Below, piece after piece: positions 1-7,876 of a stretch of DNA of 64,000 nucleotides. This DNA is from a virus: the IMG/VR virus record IMGVR_UViG_3300042389_001739, positions 1 through 64,000 of that record; one strand, 5' to 3'. The translations under genes and the position numbers were made by a program. How positions within the stretch are numbered: the stretch's first letter is position 1; each line of letters opens with the position of its first letter. The notes beneath the pieces were generated by a model. That model made no database searches, was not told where the DNA came from, and saw only the letters and a list, made by a program, of their open reading frames with translations.

Positions 1-191
1 ACAGCGAACAAACGTAATTCTTTAGCAGGCAGCACACCATCTCGGGTAGCTACCCAAATCAACCAGTCTCCAGGCAACTTCTCCCAGCAATCTTGCATAG
101 ACGAACAGTTAGCAAGTGCCCATTCCCTACCGTCTTCGCATGCTGAGTGCAACTCACAGAACTCTTCGATTGTTAGATCAGGTTCGCTCAT
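1..191 (-). CDS. Alanine-rich family protein, copy 1 (partial, runs off left edge)
   Basis: Only the N-terminal 63 codons are inside the window. They read as a DLTIEEFCELH opening, then EDGREWAL, a Q-x-CWEKLP box, WVATRDGVLP and the start of the LRLFAV core. This matches the order seen in four other proteins of the window (178-783, 3766-4644, 5548-6075, 6063-6620). The ATG at 189-191 lies inside the end of the upstream copy (14-nt overlap). Function is unknown. The family resembles very common Gemmata-type planctomycete proteins (from memory, not searched). Confidence 0.8.
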   Translation of the reverse strand, partial: MSEPDLTIEEFCELHSACEDGREWALANCSSMQDCWEKLPGDWLIWVATRDGVLPAKELRLFA

Positions 192-783
192 GATTTACTT
201 TTCTAAAGTTTGGTTTTGTGTTGGCCCGCAACCAGGCTGCCTGGGTATTCTGTGCCGCAACCTGTGCTGCACGGTATTCCGCATTTCCTGCAACATCATC
301 TGCCGCATCCCTCGCCGCAGCCCCTGCCGCAGCCGCTGCCGCAGTACATGCCGCAGCCCACGCCACATTATACGTTGCAGCCCTTACCGCCCTTGCTGCA
401 TGCCATGCCGCAGCTTCTTCCGTATAAAGTACCACAGCGTCTGCCGCAGTCCATGCCGCATCTAATTCCTCATCAGTTGCTTGGCCGTTAGCGTGTTTTT
501 CCGCAACCTCTACCGCATTTCTACTTCTTTCGTCTGGCATCAAATGCCAGATTTGACGACAGCAAAATACGGCGAACAAACGCAGTTGTTTGTCGGGCAG
601 CACGCCATCTCGGGTAGCTACCCAGATTAACGAGTTTGCATGCAACTTCTCCCAGCACTCCTGCAGCGATTTACAGTTATCGAGTGCCCATTCTCGCCCA
701 TCCTCGCACGCTTCGTGTAACTTGCAAAACTCTTTAATAGTCAAGTCAGATGCAACTGCTTTAGTTTTTGTTTGTTTTTGCAT
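178..783 (-). CDS. Alanine-rich family protein, copy 2
   Basis: About 201 residues. The ATG at 781-783 is chosen because GGGGAG lies 6-7 nt upstream and the previous gene stops one base before it. Order of parts: DLTIKEFCKLHEACEDG, a CWEKLH box, WVATRDGVLPDKQ, then LRLFAVFCCRQIWHLM and DERSRNAVEVAEKHANG. An alanine-rich stretch of roughly 70 residues follows, then a conserved WLRANTKPNFRK tail. The alanine stretch is encoded by GCN-rich near-repeats at about 290-470. LRLFA..CCR..W.L..DERSR..VEVAE is a signature I associate with abundant proteins of unknown function in Gemmata-like planctomycetes. No catalytic motif is visible. Tandem duplication with copy 1 is evident. Confidence 0.85.
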   Translation of the reverse strand: MQKQTKTKAVASDLTIKEFCKLHEACEDGREWALDNCKSLQECWEKLHANSLIWVATRDGVLPDKQLRLFAVFCCRQIWHLMPDERSRNAVEVAEKHANGQATDEELDAAWTAADAVVLYTEEAAAWHAARAVRAATYNVAWAAACTAAAAAAGAAARDAADDVAGNAEYRAAQVAAQNTQAAWLRANTKPNFRKVNHERT

Positions 784-784
784 T

Positions 785-1198
785 TTACTCTCCCCACACC
801 GGCACCACTTTGTAGCCATCAGCTTTATGCTCTTCCGCGTCCTGCTTACTGAGAAACAAGTAATACCGCATATTCAGCGAAACCTGCTTAAAAGCCCCTC
901 TTTTTTGACGCCAACAATCATCATCCTCATCTGCTGGCACAGCCGCCCAAAGTGGCTTATAGAGCTGTGCAGACTCGTCAGTTGGCTTTTCCGGATCAGT
1001 AGACGTGTCAGTCTGCTTCGATGCGTCCGCCAGTTGATCCACAATTTCGCAGGCAAGCTGATTAATGGTCGAGTTAACAATCGTCATTGCCTGATTTATC
1101 GTGGTTTCCCCGTGCACGTTAGGGTAGAAAACGGCGATATTAGTTAAGACTTCGAAATCTCTTTTAGCTTCTTTGTAATCATCCATCAATTTTCCCAT
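785..1198 (-). CDS. Hypothetical protein
   Basis: About 137 residues starting at MGKLMDDYKEAKRD, chosen over longer forms because GGGAG precedes this ATG by about 8 nt. The N-terminal half is predicted mainly helical. The C-terminus has a KRGAFKQVSLNMRYYLFLSKQDAEEHKADG segment that could bind or modify a partner, but I do not recognise the family. It stops one base before the next gene, so translation is probably coupled. Confidence 0.7.
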   Translation of the reverse strand: MGKLMDDYKEAKRDFEVLTNIAVFYPNVHGETTINQAMTIVNSTINQLACEIVDQLADASKQTDTSTDPEKPTDESAQLYKPLWAAVPADEDDDCWRQKRGAFKQVSLNMRYYLFLSKQDAEEHKADGYKVVPVWGE

Positions 1199-1326
1199 TA
1201 GTTGTCTCCCACTTTTCGTTTTTGTTGGTTCTTTAAATATGGATAGCGTGCACCGGCACATACGTGCTCCAGCACGTGTAAGGCGAACTATTCAGCCGCA
1301 TTTTCCGTAACCATTTTTTTAGCACT

Positions 1327-1662
1327 TCAAGCGTCTATTTTTACGCAAAAAGTTTTATCGCATGATTCACACTTATACCCATCCCAACGCTCTATTGCCG
1401 TCGAGTAATTAGTAGTACTGATAAAACGGTCAACCGGCTGCCTATAACCACAACGCGGACAAAAGTATGTCGCAAATCGTCTATCCGCAGTTGCCTGAGC
1501 TACGATTACAGCATTTTTTTGAACATCTACGTCGATTCTTGCCGTTGGAAACTCCAACGTCATTCTCAAATCACCGCCTTCAGGCATGTTGCTGTCATCG
1601 ATATAACCGGTAAACGGTTGTCCGGTCCTTGCTTTTAGAAGCTCTTCAAAAGATTTAGCCAT
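1327..1662 (-). CDS. Small zinc-ribbon protein
   Basis: About 111 residues. The start MAKSFEEL at 1662 is preceded by AGGAG at good spacing; the longer reading to 1695 has no such site. The C-terminal half carries two CxxC pairs, CPRC and CESC, about 30 residues apart, consistent with a zinc ribbon (inference from spacing). The N-terminal half contains LRMTLEFPTARIDVDVQ, which looks like a beta-rich segment. Nucleic-acid binding is possible but not shown. Confidence 0.75.
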   Translation of the reverse strand: MAKSFEELLKARTGQPFTGYIDDSNMPEGGDLRMTLEFPTARIDVDVQKNAVIVAQATADRRFATYFCPRCGYRQPVDRFISTTNYSTAIERWDGYKCESCDKTFCVKIDA

Positions 1663-1701
1663 AAATGTTCTCCTGTACAAAGTTGGTCTCAGCACACAAG
1701 C

Positions 1702-1719
1702 TTAAATTCCAGATTTAAA
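1702..1719. promoter_or_regulatory. AT-rich dyad element, site 1
   Basis: TTAAATTCCAGATTTAAA lies between the stop at 1738 and the gene starting at 1662. It is one of five intergenic copies of a near-palindrome (also 15076, 25999, 30953, 55803). Operator or promoter use is inferred only from recurrence and position. Confidence 0.45.
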
Positions 1720-1737
1720 GCCCCGCGCACGTTTTGT

Positions 1738-2013
1738 TTAACAGTCTGTAACACACTGCACGCAGGTTCGAATAATTTGATAAATTTCATAGCCCACAAT
1801 GCAATTAGGTGTGGCATGATGGGTATTATAGATCGTCACCGCAGCTTTGGCCTCTTTAACAGCGCTATCAAAGCTGCTGGCAGGGTTAGACCGCCAGATA
1901 CCAGATTGCGCTGTAGTTTTATTTGCTACAACAATTCTCCACTCATATGTAATGTGCTCTGAATTAACCCCGAGCGGTGCCGAGAACAACGCATGATCTT
2001 TTTTCGATGACAC
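1738..2013 (-). CDS. Hypothetical protein
   Basis: 91 residues, starting with GTG at 2013 behind GAGGAG spaced 7 nt. It contains an ITYEWRIVVANKTT strand-like segment and ends in a cysteine-containing tail (TCVQCVTDC). I do not recognise the family. The 75-bp gap downstream holds dyad element site 1. Confidence 0.65.
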   Translation of the reverse strand: MSSKKDHALFSAPLGVNSEHITYEWRIVVANKTTAQSGIWRSNPASSFDSAVKEAKAAVTIYNTHHATPNCIVGYEIYQIIRTCVQCVTDC

Positions 2014-2037
2014 AGCTTAACTCCTCAAGTTTCCTGT

Positions 2038-2547
2038 TTACATGTTGTTGAGTGAGTCGAGCACCCGGTCGTAACCTGCCCTATCAACTGCCTGTTCCAA
2101 CGCATCCGCTAGGACACGTTCACGTTCTTCTTCCGCTTCGCGCTGCTTGCGGTCTGCAATAATCTTTTGCGCCCGCTTTGTTTTCGCAATCTCGAGTAAT
2201 TCCGGATAGTCTGGTGCACATTCCGGATTAATCATCAAGAACGGTAACGAACTGCCACTGCCACCCCCGCCAAATTCTAAAGGGTTTGAGTCTCTAGGCC
2301 GCATGCAGCATATATAATCGCCACTAGAATCTTTACAGTATTTATCAATAACTATTTGCTCGTGCTGTGTTTTATCCAAATACAGCAGCACACGTTTAGG
2401 GGAATTTTTGAGATAAAAATCACAATTGTGGGGGTAAGTCTCTTTGACCCGAATATCGTAAATTGTAAACACATCTGCAACGTCGTTCACGTCGATGTAC
2501 TGTAAATACCCAAAGTGCGGTATTCCGCGTATGGCAATTCGATACAT
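2038..2547 (-). CDS. Hypothetical protein with charged helical C-terminus
   Basis: 169 residues. The N-terminal 120 residues are mixed in character and include a glycine-serine patch (GGGGSGSS). The last 50 residues (KRAQKIIADRKQREAEEERERV...) form a strongly charged predicted helix or coiled coil. No known domain is recognised. It starts at ATG 2547 with AGGG upstream. Confidence 0.7.
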   Translation of the reverse strand: MYRIAIRGIPHFGYLQYIDVNDVADVFTIYDIRVKETYPHNCDFYLKNSPKRVLLYLDKTQHEQIVIDKYCKDSSGDYICCMRPRDSNPLEFGGGGSGSSLPFLMINPECAPDYPELLEIAKTKRAQKIIADRKQREAEEERERVLADALEQAVDRAGYDRVLDSLNNM

Positions 2548-2550
2548 GAT

Positions 2551-3195
2551 TTACCCTGTAATTCCTGCTTGTGCGGCGTGTAAGTGAGCTAACCAGTAAG
2601 ATCGGGATTCTTTTTGTTTTTCTCGCCAGGCTGTTTGCTGCGCTTCCAGGTGGGAAATCAAAAAACTGATTTGATTGTGGTAGGAGACCCAGGCGTCCGC
2701 CTCATGAAAAAACAGATCCTCCACCTTGCAATAAACATTTTGGCTGTACTCTGTGAATTCTCCTCCCAACGTGGGGGCCAAAGCCACGACACGGGAACCA
2801 TTAATTGATTCAATTTTTACCTTGTAAGGTGTTACAGGTTCTATGTTATCCGCTACCGCGGCGTCGGTGGGGGCGACATGCGTCCAGGCCAGGGCACCGA
2901 GTGCCCACACCTGCAAAGGCTTTTCTGGCACACCTTCCATTACGCGCCCGATCAGCTGCTTGGTCTCGAAGTACAAACTGCCAAGCTGATCTGTGCGAGT
3001 GCAACTGTCATCATCCAAACAAGCAACAAACCACTGAAGTGTTTTCAACATTTCAGGAGCTTGAGCAATCAAGTGGGCCTTGGCTTTATCGTCAGACGCA
3101 CAGTAAATTCCGGCCACAGGCGTATTGCCGTCTACGACTTGCCAATGCCCTGGTAATGATTCACGGGCTGTCCAGCGTGATTCTGTAAGATCCAT
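2551..3195 (-). CDS. Conserved-type phage hypothetical protein (LIAQAPEML motif)
   Basis: 214 residues. Residues about 35-55 (AKAHLIAQAPEMLKTLQWFV) match a motif seen in many phage proteins of unknown function (ARLIAAAPELLEAL-like, from memory). The remainder is unrecognised, ending in a helical, Gln- and Ala-rich tail. AAGG precedes the ATG at 3195. The stop is 3 bp before the next start, in an operon with its neighbours. Confidence 0.75.
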   Translation of the reverse strand: MDLTESRWTARESLPGHWQVVDGNTPVAGIYCASDDKAKAHLIAQAPEMLKTLQWFVACLDDDSCTRTDQLGSLYFETKQLIGRVMEGVPEKPLQVWALGALAWTHVAPTDAAVADNIEPVTPYKVKIESINGSRVVALAPTLGGEFTEYSQNVYCKVEDLFFHEADAWVSYHNQISFLISHLEAQQTAWREKQKESRSYWLAHLHAAQAGITG

Positions 3196-3205
3196 TATGT
3201 TTACC

Positions 3206-3769
3206 TTAAATAGTTTCGTCAGAAAAATTCGATTCGCTGCGGATACCGCTCAACCAATCAGGATGATTAGCCCGGAGCCAGGCATACGCTTCCTTGATGT
3301 TGACGTACACTGCAAACCCGTTAGGGTCATCGCTGTGCGGTAGTTTTGGTATATGCTCCAGGTAGGCAAAGAAATCCAGGGCCATCGGATCTTTCACCAC
3401 ATAAGCCATGTAGTCCAAAACGCCGTCTGCAGCATAATCACCGCCCCAGTCCTCATCGGCCAATTCTACCAGCGTGGTGAATTCGGCGCCTTTAAAGTAT
3501 TCCGTGCAATCAAGTTCTACCGTTTTATTGCCGCAATCAGAGCGTACGGTACAAGTCACGCGAACGTCGTCCTCCAATTCCGGTTCGTCGTCATCCTCCG
3601 CCCGTTCAATCACCAGCTTGTAATGCAGCAACTCCAGCGCGTCGCCGTACATGACCAGCTTGTCCTGCGGCGTATTGCCGTCGTATTGTTGGAGTAATTC
3701 AGTGCGCTGGTTTTCATCCAGCGTGCTGACTAACACTGCGTTGTATTTTGGTTTGTTGTGCTGACTCAT
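3206..3769 (-). CDS. Acidic hypothetical protein
   Basis: 187 residues, very acidic (for example RAEDDDEPELEDDV). The middle has DCGNKTVELDCTEYF and the C-terminus AYAWLRANHPDWL. The ATG overlaps the stop of the upstream gene (ATGA), so the two are translationally coupled. A high negative charge is sometimes seen in phage DNA mimics, but nothing else supports that here. Confidence 0.75.
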   Translation of the reverse strand: MSQHNKPKYNAVLVSTLDENQRTELLQQYDGNTPQDKLVMYGDALELLHYKLVIERAEDDDEPELEDDVRVTCTVRSDCGNKTVELDCTEYFKGAEFTTLVELADEDWGGDYAADGVLDYMAYVVKDPMALDFFAYLEHIPKLPHSDDPNGFAVYVNIKEAYAWLRANHPDWLSGIRSESNFSDETI

Positions 3770-4644
3770 CGTGATTGAACTTTCTTAAAGTTGGGTTTAA
3801 TGTGTTTTCGTAGCCAGGCGGCTTGTGCGGCCCTGGCTCGTGCGATGGCCGCAAGTTTATCTGCCTCAGTGTCAAAATTTAAGCTGGCGGCCTCTGCTGC
3901 GCGTGCGGCGATACAGGTAATATCGTTTTGTTTGCCAGAAGCGATACAAGCTGCATCTTTCGTATCAGTGCCTAGCTTACTCAACAAACGTTGCGCAATT
4001 TCGGTATCTTCTGTCTGCTCCAAAAAATGCCAGGTGATGTTTAAACAGTACACAGCAAAGCGAAATCGTTCTTTAATTGTCAGCACTTGCGGCTGTGTAG
4101 CAATCACGAGGAGTGCGTGAGGTTCTACCTTGTCCCAACACTCCTGCATTGTTTGGCCCTGCAGCGTCCACGGCATTCCCTGCAGAAAATGTTTGGCACA
4201 AAATTCATCGATTGACATATCACGGTCTTCAGCCGGATCACCGCACTTCGCCTGCAGCTTCCGCATAATTGTGTGCGCCACTCGATCTAACTTATCCACC
4301 AATGTCTGCCGCTGCGTTTTAAATTCTTGTCGCTTTTCCGCAGTGTTAGCGAAAATCTCAAAGTCAGCCGCGGTGTGAATTTTTTCCGAAATCTCCTGAT
4401 ACTCTGCCAACAGTTGACTGACGGCGCGCAACGGCCTTAACACAGCGGCCAGCTGCAGAATTTTGGCAGGGTCGGCAGTCGTAATATGGTTTACAATACG
4501 CGGGTCAAGCTGTTTTACTTCGAACAGTATGTCGTTCTCGTCATCAACTACATACCCTTGACGTGTCTCACGCCAGTTCTTGTTTTGGACGCGGACCGCG
4601 TGATATTGCAGACTTTCCAGCAATTCCTCGAGTTCTGTGATCAT
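3766..4644 (-). CDS. Alanine-rich family protein with extra N-terminal domain, copy 3
   Basis: 292 residues. The first 140 residues are an additional helical domain not present in the other copies (IDPAKILQLAAVLRPLRAV...). From about residue 140 the family layout returns, though divergent: SIDEFCAKHFLQGMPW, MQECWDKV, a degenerate FRFAVYCLNITWHFLEQ core, an alanine-containing stretch and a terminal WLRKHIKPNFKKV. The C-terminal copy lacks the DGVL and CCR residues, so it is the most diverged member. It overlaps both neighbours by ATGA. Confidence 0.8.
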   Translation of the reverse strand: MITELEELLESLQYHAVRVQNKNWRETRQGYVVDDENDILFEVKQLDPRIVNHITTADPAKILQLAAVLRPLRAVSQLLAEYQEISEKIHTAADFEIFANTAEKRQEFKTQRQTLVDKLDRVAHTIMRKLQAKCGDPAEDRDMSIDEFCAKHFLQGMPWTLQGQTMQECWDKVEPHALLVIATQPQVLTIKERFRFAVYCLNITWHFLEQTEDTEIAQRLLSKLGTDTKDAACIASGKQNDITCIAARAAEAASLNFDTEADKLAAIARARAAQAAWLRKHIKPNFKKVQSR

Positions 4645-4877
4645 GGTTGGTTTTCCTTAAAACTGGATTTTAAACGATGCGTCCAAACCCCGGGTTTGTC
4701 CCAGAGCTTTAACAGTTTAGTAATATCGTCGCCGTATTTACAGTAAATTGTAAAATGCCGCAACATTTTTGTCCTGTTATGTGTTTTTTCTATCACAACC
4801 GGACGGTAATTTGCAGGCAATAGCGGCAAAGTCGGTCGCTCGTAAGCGGTATAAAAAACGATTCCAGCCTGTTTCAT
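4641..4877 (-). CDS. Small hypothetical protein
   Basis: 78 residues, basic, with FYTAYERPTLPLLPANY near the N-terminus. AAGGTG precedes the ATG at 4877. ATGA overlaps on both sides place it in a coupled operon with 3766-4644 and 4874-5134. No domain is recognised. Confidence 0.65.
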   Translation of the reverse strand: MKQAGIVFYTAYERPTLPLLPANYRPVVIEKTHNRTKMLRHFTIYCKYGDDITKLLKLWDKPGVWTHRLKSSFKENQP

Positions 4878-5134
4878 AATGACACCTTATCTTCAAACGA
4901 GGCTCCGCAGGCAATACGGTTACCCAGCGCATCCATCGCTTTGAGATCAGTATCTTTAGCCACGTCCGTCCATCGCTGTCGAATTTCCGCCACGTCTTCT
5001 TGCAGTTGTGGATCAAAGTATTCCAGAAAGAACTGTAGCGCGTTGACCAGCATGTACCGCTCAGTCTGTGTCACCCGCAGACTGGTGGAAAACTCTGGCA
5101 CTCGTCTTTGCGGTTTTGGTTCAGCTTCACTCAT
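4874..5134 (-). CDS. Small hypothetical protein
   Basis: 86 residues with a helical centre (MLVNALQFFLEYFDPQLQEDV). The ATG at 5134 follows AGGAG at 6 nt, so this is probably the first gene of the 5134 to 3206 operon. The 143-bp region upstream (5135-5277) is the likely promoter area. No family is recognised. Confidence 0.7.
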   Translation of the reverse strand: MSEAEPKPQRRVPEFSTSLRVTQTERYMLVNALQFFLEYFDPQLQEDVAEIRQRWTDVAKDTDLKAMDALGNRIACGASFEDKVSL

Positions 5135-5277
5135 GCATCACTCCTAAACAAAACACCACAGCGACTGTGATGACGTTAAAACCCTCATAAACGGCCGTAA
5201 ATGGCCCTTGGTTGCGTTTACACGCTAAAGTAGATTAAAACCTCTACGTGTGCTGCTAAACGCTAAAAACGCAAATT
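5135..5277. other. Intergenic spacer with small CACAG/CTGTG hairpin
   Basis: No gene fits here. It contains CACCACAGCGACTGTGATG at 5154-5172, a small stem. Its CACCACAG and ACTGTGATG ends are the same as those of the 90-bp repeat hairpins at 10.4 and 11.9 kb, although the CCTGCA/TGCAGG outer stem is missing. AT-rich segments upstream of the 5134 start could hold a promoter, but no clear hexamers were identified. Confidence 0.35.
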
Positions 5278-5544
5278 TTATTGCAATACAGCCATGGACT
5301 TCACGTCCATCGTCATCAGCACGTCCATGACGTAGGTTTTGGCCAGCACGGTTTTCGGTCGTGGCTGCTTTGTTTTGTAAATCAGGTTGTAAGCCTTTTC
5401 GCGTGCCTCCAGGCGTGAACTGCTGGATTTCACCAGGATCAAGTGGTGTTTATTTTGCCGGGTTACGCCGATCATCACCGGCACTGTCGTGCGATGCAGC
5501 AATTCCTCAAGCAACTGATCGCGATTTCCAAGGCTTTTTGTCAT
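5278..5544 (-). CDS. Small basic hypothetical protein
   Basis: 88 residues, Lys/Arg-rich with a serine run (KSSSSRLEAREKAYNLIYKTK). AGGAT precedes the ATG at 5544, and the upstream gene stops 3 bp earlier. The C-terminal half is methionine- and valine-rich (YVMDVLMTMDVKSMAVLQ). No known domain. Confidence 0.65.
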   Translation of the reverse strand: MTKSLGNRDQLLEELLHRTTVPVMIGVTRQNKHHLILVKSSSSRLEAREKAYNLIYKTKQPRPKTVLAKTYVMDVLMTMDVKSMAVLQ

Positions 5545-5547
5545 CGG

Positions 5548-6075
5548 TTAATCCTGTGCTTTTTTGAAATTAGGTTCGGTATTGGCACGCAGCCAGGCCA
5601 TCTGTTTAGTTTTCAGCTCATCCGATTGTAAACCGTTTTCTTTTGATGCCTCGCATGCGTAGGTGGACACCAGGAGCATTGCTTCCGCAGCATAGGAAAA
5701 CAAAGCACACCGAACCGTAGTACGCGCAGAAAATTGCGGCTTTTGTCTAACAGGTGTCTCAGCTACGGCTGTGTAAACGGCAGTCAACTCTTCGGGTTCG
5801 GCCTGTCCGTTGGCATAGCGTTCCAAAAATTCTACAGCATCACGGCATTCTCGGTTCGGTAAGAATTGCCAGATTTCACGACAGCAGAACGCAAAGTAAA
5901 GCCGTATTTCTTTTTCCGTTAAAACGCCATCCCGAGCTGCGACCCAGAGTAAATCGTCATAGGGCAACCGCTCCCAACATTCCTGCATGGAACTACAGTG
6001 CGTAAGCGCCCAGTCGCGACCGCTGGGGCAGGCATCGTGCAATTCACAGAACTCTTCGATGGTTAAGTCGGGCAT
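5548..6075 (-). CDS. Alanine-rich family protein, copy 4
   Basis: 175 residues with the full family order: DLTIEEFCELHDACPSGRDWAL, SSMQECWERLPYDDLLWVAARDGVLTEKEIRLY, FAFCCREIWQFL, a helical middle with few alanines, and a terminal WLRANTEPNFKKAQ. It overlaps copy 5 by 13 bp. The N-terminal halves of copies 4 and 5 are nearly identical at both DNA and protein level (about 5,990-6,075 versus 6,530-6,620), which points to recent tandem duplication. Function unknown. Confidence 0.85.
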   Translation of the reverse strand: MPDLTIEEFCELHDACPSGRDWALTHCSSMQECWERLPYDDLLWVAARDGVLTEKEIRLYFAFCCREIWQFLPNRECRDAVEFLERYANGQAEPEELTAVYTAVAETPVRQKPQFSARTTVRCALFSYAAEAMLLVSTYACEASKENGLQSDELKTKQMAWLRANTEPNFKKAQD

Positions 6076-6620
6076 AGGGCTTCTCGCGTAAAATTGGGTC
6101 TAGTGTTGGCACGCAGCCAGGTCATCTGTTTAAGCTTTAGCTCATTGGACGACAAACCGGCAGCCTCTAGTGCGGCACAAGCGTAACCCGCTGTTGCGTA
6201 TAAAGCGCCCACCGGGCGTGTCGCGCCTGCACAGATCGCTGCAAGTCTCGCGTTGTAGTATTGTTTCGGTAGATTATCCGTATACCGGATCACCGACAAA
6301 GATATAGGCGACACAGCATCAGCTGCTGAAATTAACTCATAAAAGTTCACCTGCTTGTTTGCGTAAAGTTCAGCCAAGTCTACAAGCCGCCGCCAATGTG
6401 GATCTGTCATGAACTGCCAGATTTCACGGCAGCAAAACACACAAAAGAGACGACATTCTACATCAGTTAATACGCCATTACGCACAGCGACCCAGCGTAA
6501 ATAATCATACGGCATTTTGTTCCAGCATTCCTGCATGGAACTACAGTGTGTAAGCGCCCAGTCGCGGCCATCTTCACAGGCATCGTGCAATTCACAAAAC
6601 TCTTCGATGGTTAAGTCCAT
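6063..6620 (-). CDS. Alanine-rich family protein, copy 5
   Basis: 185 residues: DLTIEEFCELHDACEDGRDWAL, SSMQECWNKMPYDYLRWVAVRNGVL, CRLFCVFCCREIWQFM, a middle with scattered Ala, and WLRANTRPNFTREAL near the end. The N-terminus is almost the same as copy 4 while the middle region differs. This suggests the core is constrained and the middle is free to vary. The weak ribosome site and close packing suggest coupling to the gene at 6623-6901. Confidence 0.85.
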   Translation of the reverse strand: MDLTIEEFCELHDACEDGRDWALTHCSSMQECWNKMPYDYLRWVAVRNGVLTDVECRLFCVFCCREIWQFMTDPHWRRLVDLAELYANKQVNFYELISAADAVSPISLSVIRYTDNLPKQYYNARLAAICAGATRPVGALYATAGYACAALEAAGLSSNELKLKQMTWLRANTRPNFTREALCPT

Positions 6621-6622
6621 AT

Positions 6623-6901
6623 TTAGCGCTCATTTGCTTTAAAGGCTTTCCAGATCGGCAGCCACCAGTAATTGGATCCCGCCGCCACATAACCGATGAA
6701 ATACCACGTACTGGTATCACCTTCCTTAAAGGATGATTCAGGTCGCGCACAGTACGCCTGGGCCTTTTCCAGCGTATCTACACGTCCGACTACTTCTTCT
6801 TCTGCCGGGTTGTCCGGATGTGGGTACTTAATCAGCAGATAACCCTTAGCATGGTCAGTTTTTTTCCCGACCCCTAACTGATACAGCGGATTCATGGGCA
6901 T
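6623..6901 (-). CDS. Small hypothetical protein
   Basis: 92 residues. The ATG at 6901 shares one base with the upstream TAA (TAATG), and GGAG lies 7 nt ahead. The sequence contains GRVDTLEKAQAYCARPESSF and a tryptophan-rich end (STWYFIGYVAAGSNYWWLPIWKAF). No membrane segment of convincing length and no recognised family. Confidence 0.65.
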   Translation of the reverse strand: MPMNPLYQLGVGKKTDHAKGYLLIKYPHPDNPAEEEVVGRVDTLEKAQAYCARPESSFKEGDTSTWYFIGYVAAGSNYWWLPIWKAFKANER

Positions 6902-7443
6902 TAGGGTGCTCCCCGGCGGCGTAAGCGCCGAAACGTTGGAGGTAAAAGCACAACAGGCGGTGCTTTTTTCGGTGGCAGGGGTGGAACAAAACTTGGATCG
7001 AAGCAGATAGGCTCTTCTTCAAATAGCTCCACATAAGCTTTTCGTGCAGGCACCCATTCGTCTTCATTATCCCAGCAACCATCGCTGCTGATTTTAATCG
7101 CATCGGGTGCGATTGCCAGCACTCGCAGCAGTGTAAGACAGACGGCCAAGTCGTATGGCTTTCGCGCTGTCTTGCAGTACAAATCTACTGGGGGCATCGA
7201 ACTAAGATAATCTTCAGGCCAGCGGAGCAATACAAAATCTTCGCAGCTTAATTTCTTTATTCCGTTAAAGCTGAGAATATCGAAGGCATATCTGGTCGGT
7301 TTATTAGAACCCCGGCTATCTCTCAGCTCAATTTCGTGCTTTTCGCGACAATATTTTTCAATTGCAAGTGTATTTAATTGGATAGCCGACCATTCTTTTG
7401 CCGTAAAATCTCTGGTTTGCGTGTAGTAATGTGTATACCCCAT
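6901..7443 (-). CDS. MGYTHY-family conserved hypothetical protein
   Basis: 180 residues beginning MGYTHYYTQTRDFTAKEW. This start resembles a widespread phage and bacterial family that opens MGYTHYW...F(T)xxEW (family memory, function unknown). The centre has RYAFDILSFNGI and a DNEDEW loop. The C-terminus is proline-rich followed by an arginine cluster (RRLRRRGAP). It begins 21 bp after a small membrane-protein gene. Confidence 0.75.
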   Translation of the reverse strand: MGYTHYYTQTRDFTAKEWSAIQLNTLAIEKYCREKHEIELRDSRGSNKPTRYAFDILSFNGIKKLSCEDFVLLRWPEDYLSSMPPVDLYCKTARKPYDLAVCLTLLRVLAIAPDAIKISSDGCWDNEDEWVPARKAYVELFEEEPICFDPSFVPPLPPKKAPPVVLLPPTFRRLRRRGAP

Positions 7444-7464
7444 AGTTTACTCGCGTAAATGGTG

Positions 7465-7629
7465 TTATTCCTTTGATTTGAAAATCGTGTCCGTGAGCGT
7501 ATCCCGGGTGATACCCAGAAACCAGATCAGGGAATACGCCCCAACCACGGTAAAAGCCGTCAGCACAAACAGCAAAAACGCCCAGCAGAAGCGCCAGAAT
7601 TCCTGCAGCAATTCTATTACTTTTCGCAT
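7465..7629 (-). CDS. Small single-pass membrane protein (54 aa)
   Basis: Short gene starting MRKVIELLQEFWRF at ATG 7627-7629, with AAAGGAATCGAC directly upstream. It has one hydrophobic segment (about residues 15-38: WAFLLFVLTAFTVVGAYSLI) and a charged, soluble C-terminus ending KSKE. The start overlaps the end of 7617-7868 by 13 bp. A longer alternative reading in another frame (7358-7648) would overlap the MGYTHY gene and has no start signal, so this one is preferred. Possible holin, inhibitor or superinfection factor; not assignable. Confidence 0.6.
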   Translation of the reverse strand: MRKVIELLQEFWRFCWAFLLFVLTAFTVVGAYSLIWFLGITRDTLTDTIFKSKE

Positions 7630-7868
7630 GTCGATTCCTTTGCATCAATTCGAATTACCGCCGACAGTCTGCTGGTTCTGTAGTTTTGTGGTGGTACCTT
7701 GTCGTCCAGCACACGGTAACTGCTTTGATTGATTTTTTCACATTTCGTCGCTGTGTTTGGGAATTTGAACAATTCCTGGTCAGCCAGATAATCAAAAAGC
7801 GTAGCATCATCGCCATACAGGCTCTTAGCCCAAAGATAGGCTTCCACGGCTTTTGACTTAAAACTCAT
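7617..7868 (-). CDS. Small hypothetical protein
   Basis: 83 residues with a helical N-terminus (KAVEAYLWAKSLYGDDATLFDYLADQ) and a basic C-terminus. GGAG lies somewhat far upstream of the ATG at 7868. No recognised domain. Confidence 0.6.
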   Translation of the reverse strand: MSFKSKAVEAYLWAKSLYGDDATLFDYLADQELFKFPNTATKCEKINQSSYRVLDDKVPPQNYRTSRLSAVIRIDAKESTCEK

Positions 7869-7876
7869 CAGCTAAT

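Noticed and set aside
7358-7648. 96-residue minus-strand frame overlapping the MGYTHY gene
   Set aside because: It overlaps a supported gene by 86 bp and has no start signal. The 54-aa frame at 7465-7629 has a proper ribosome site and is preferred.
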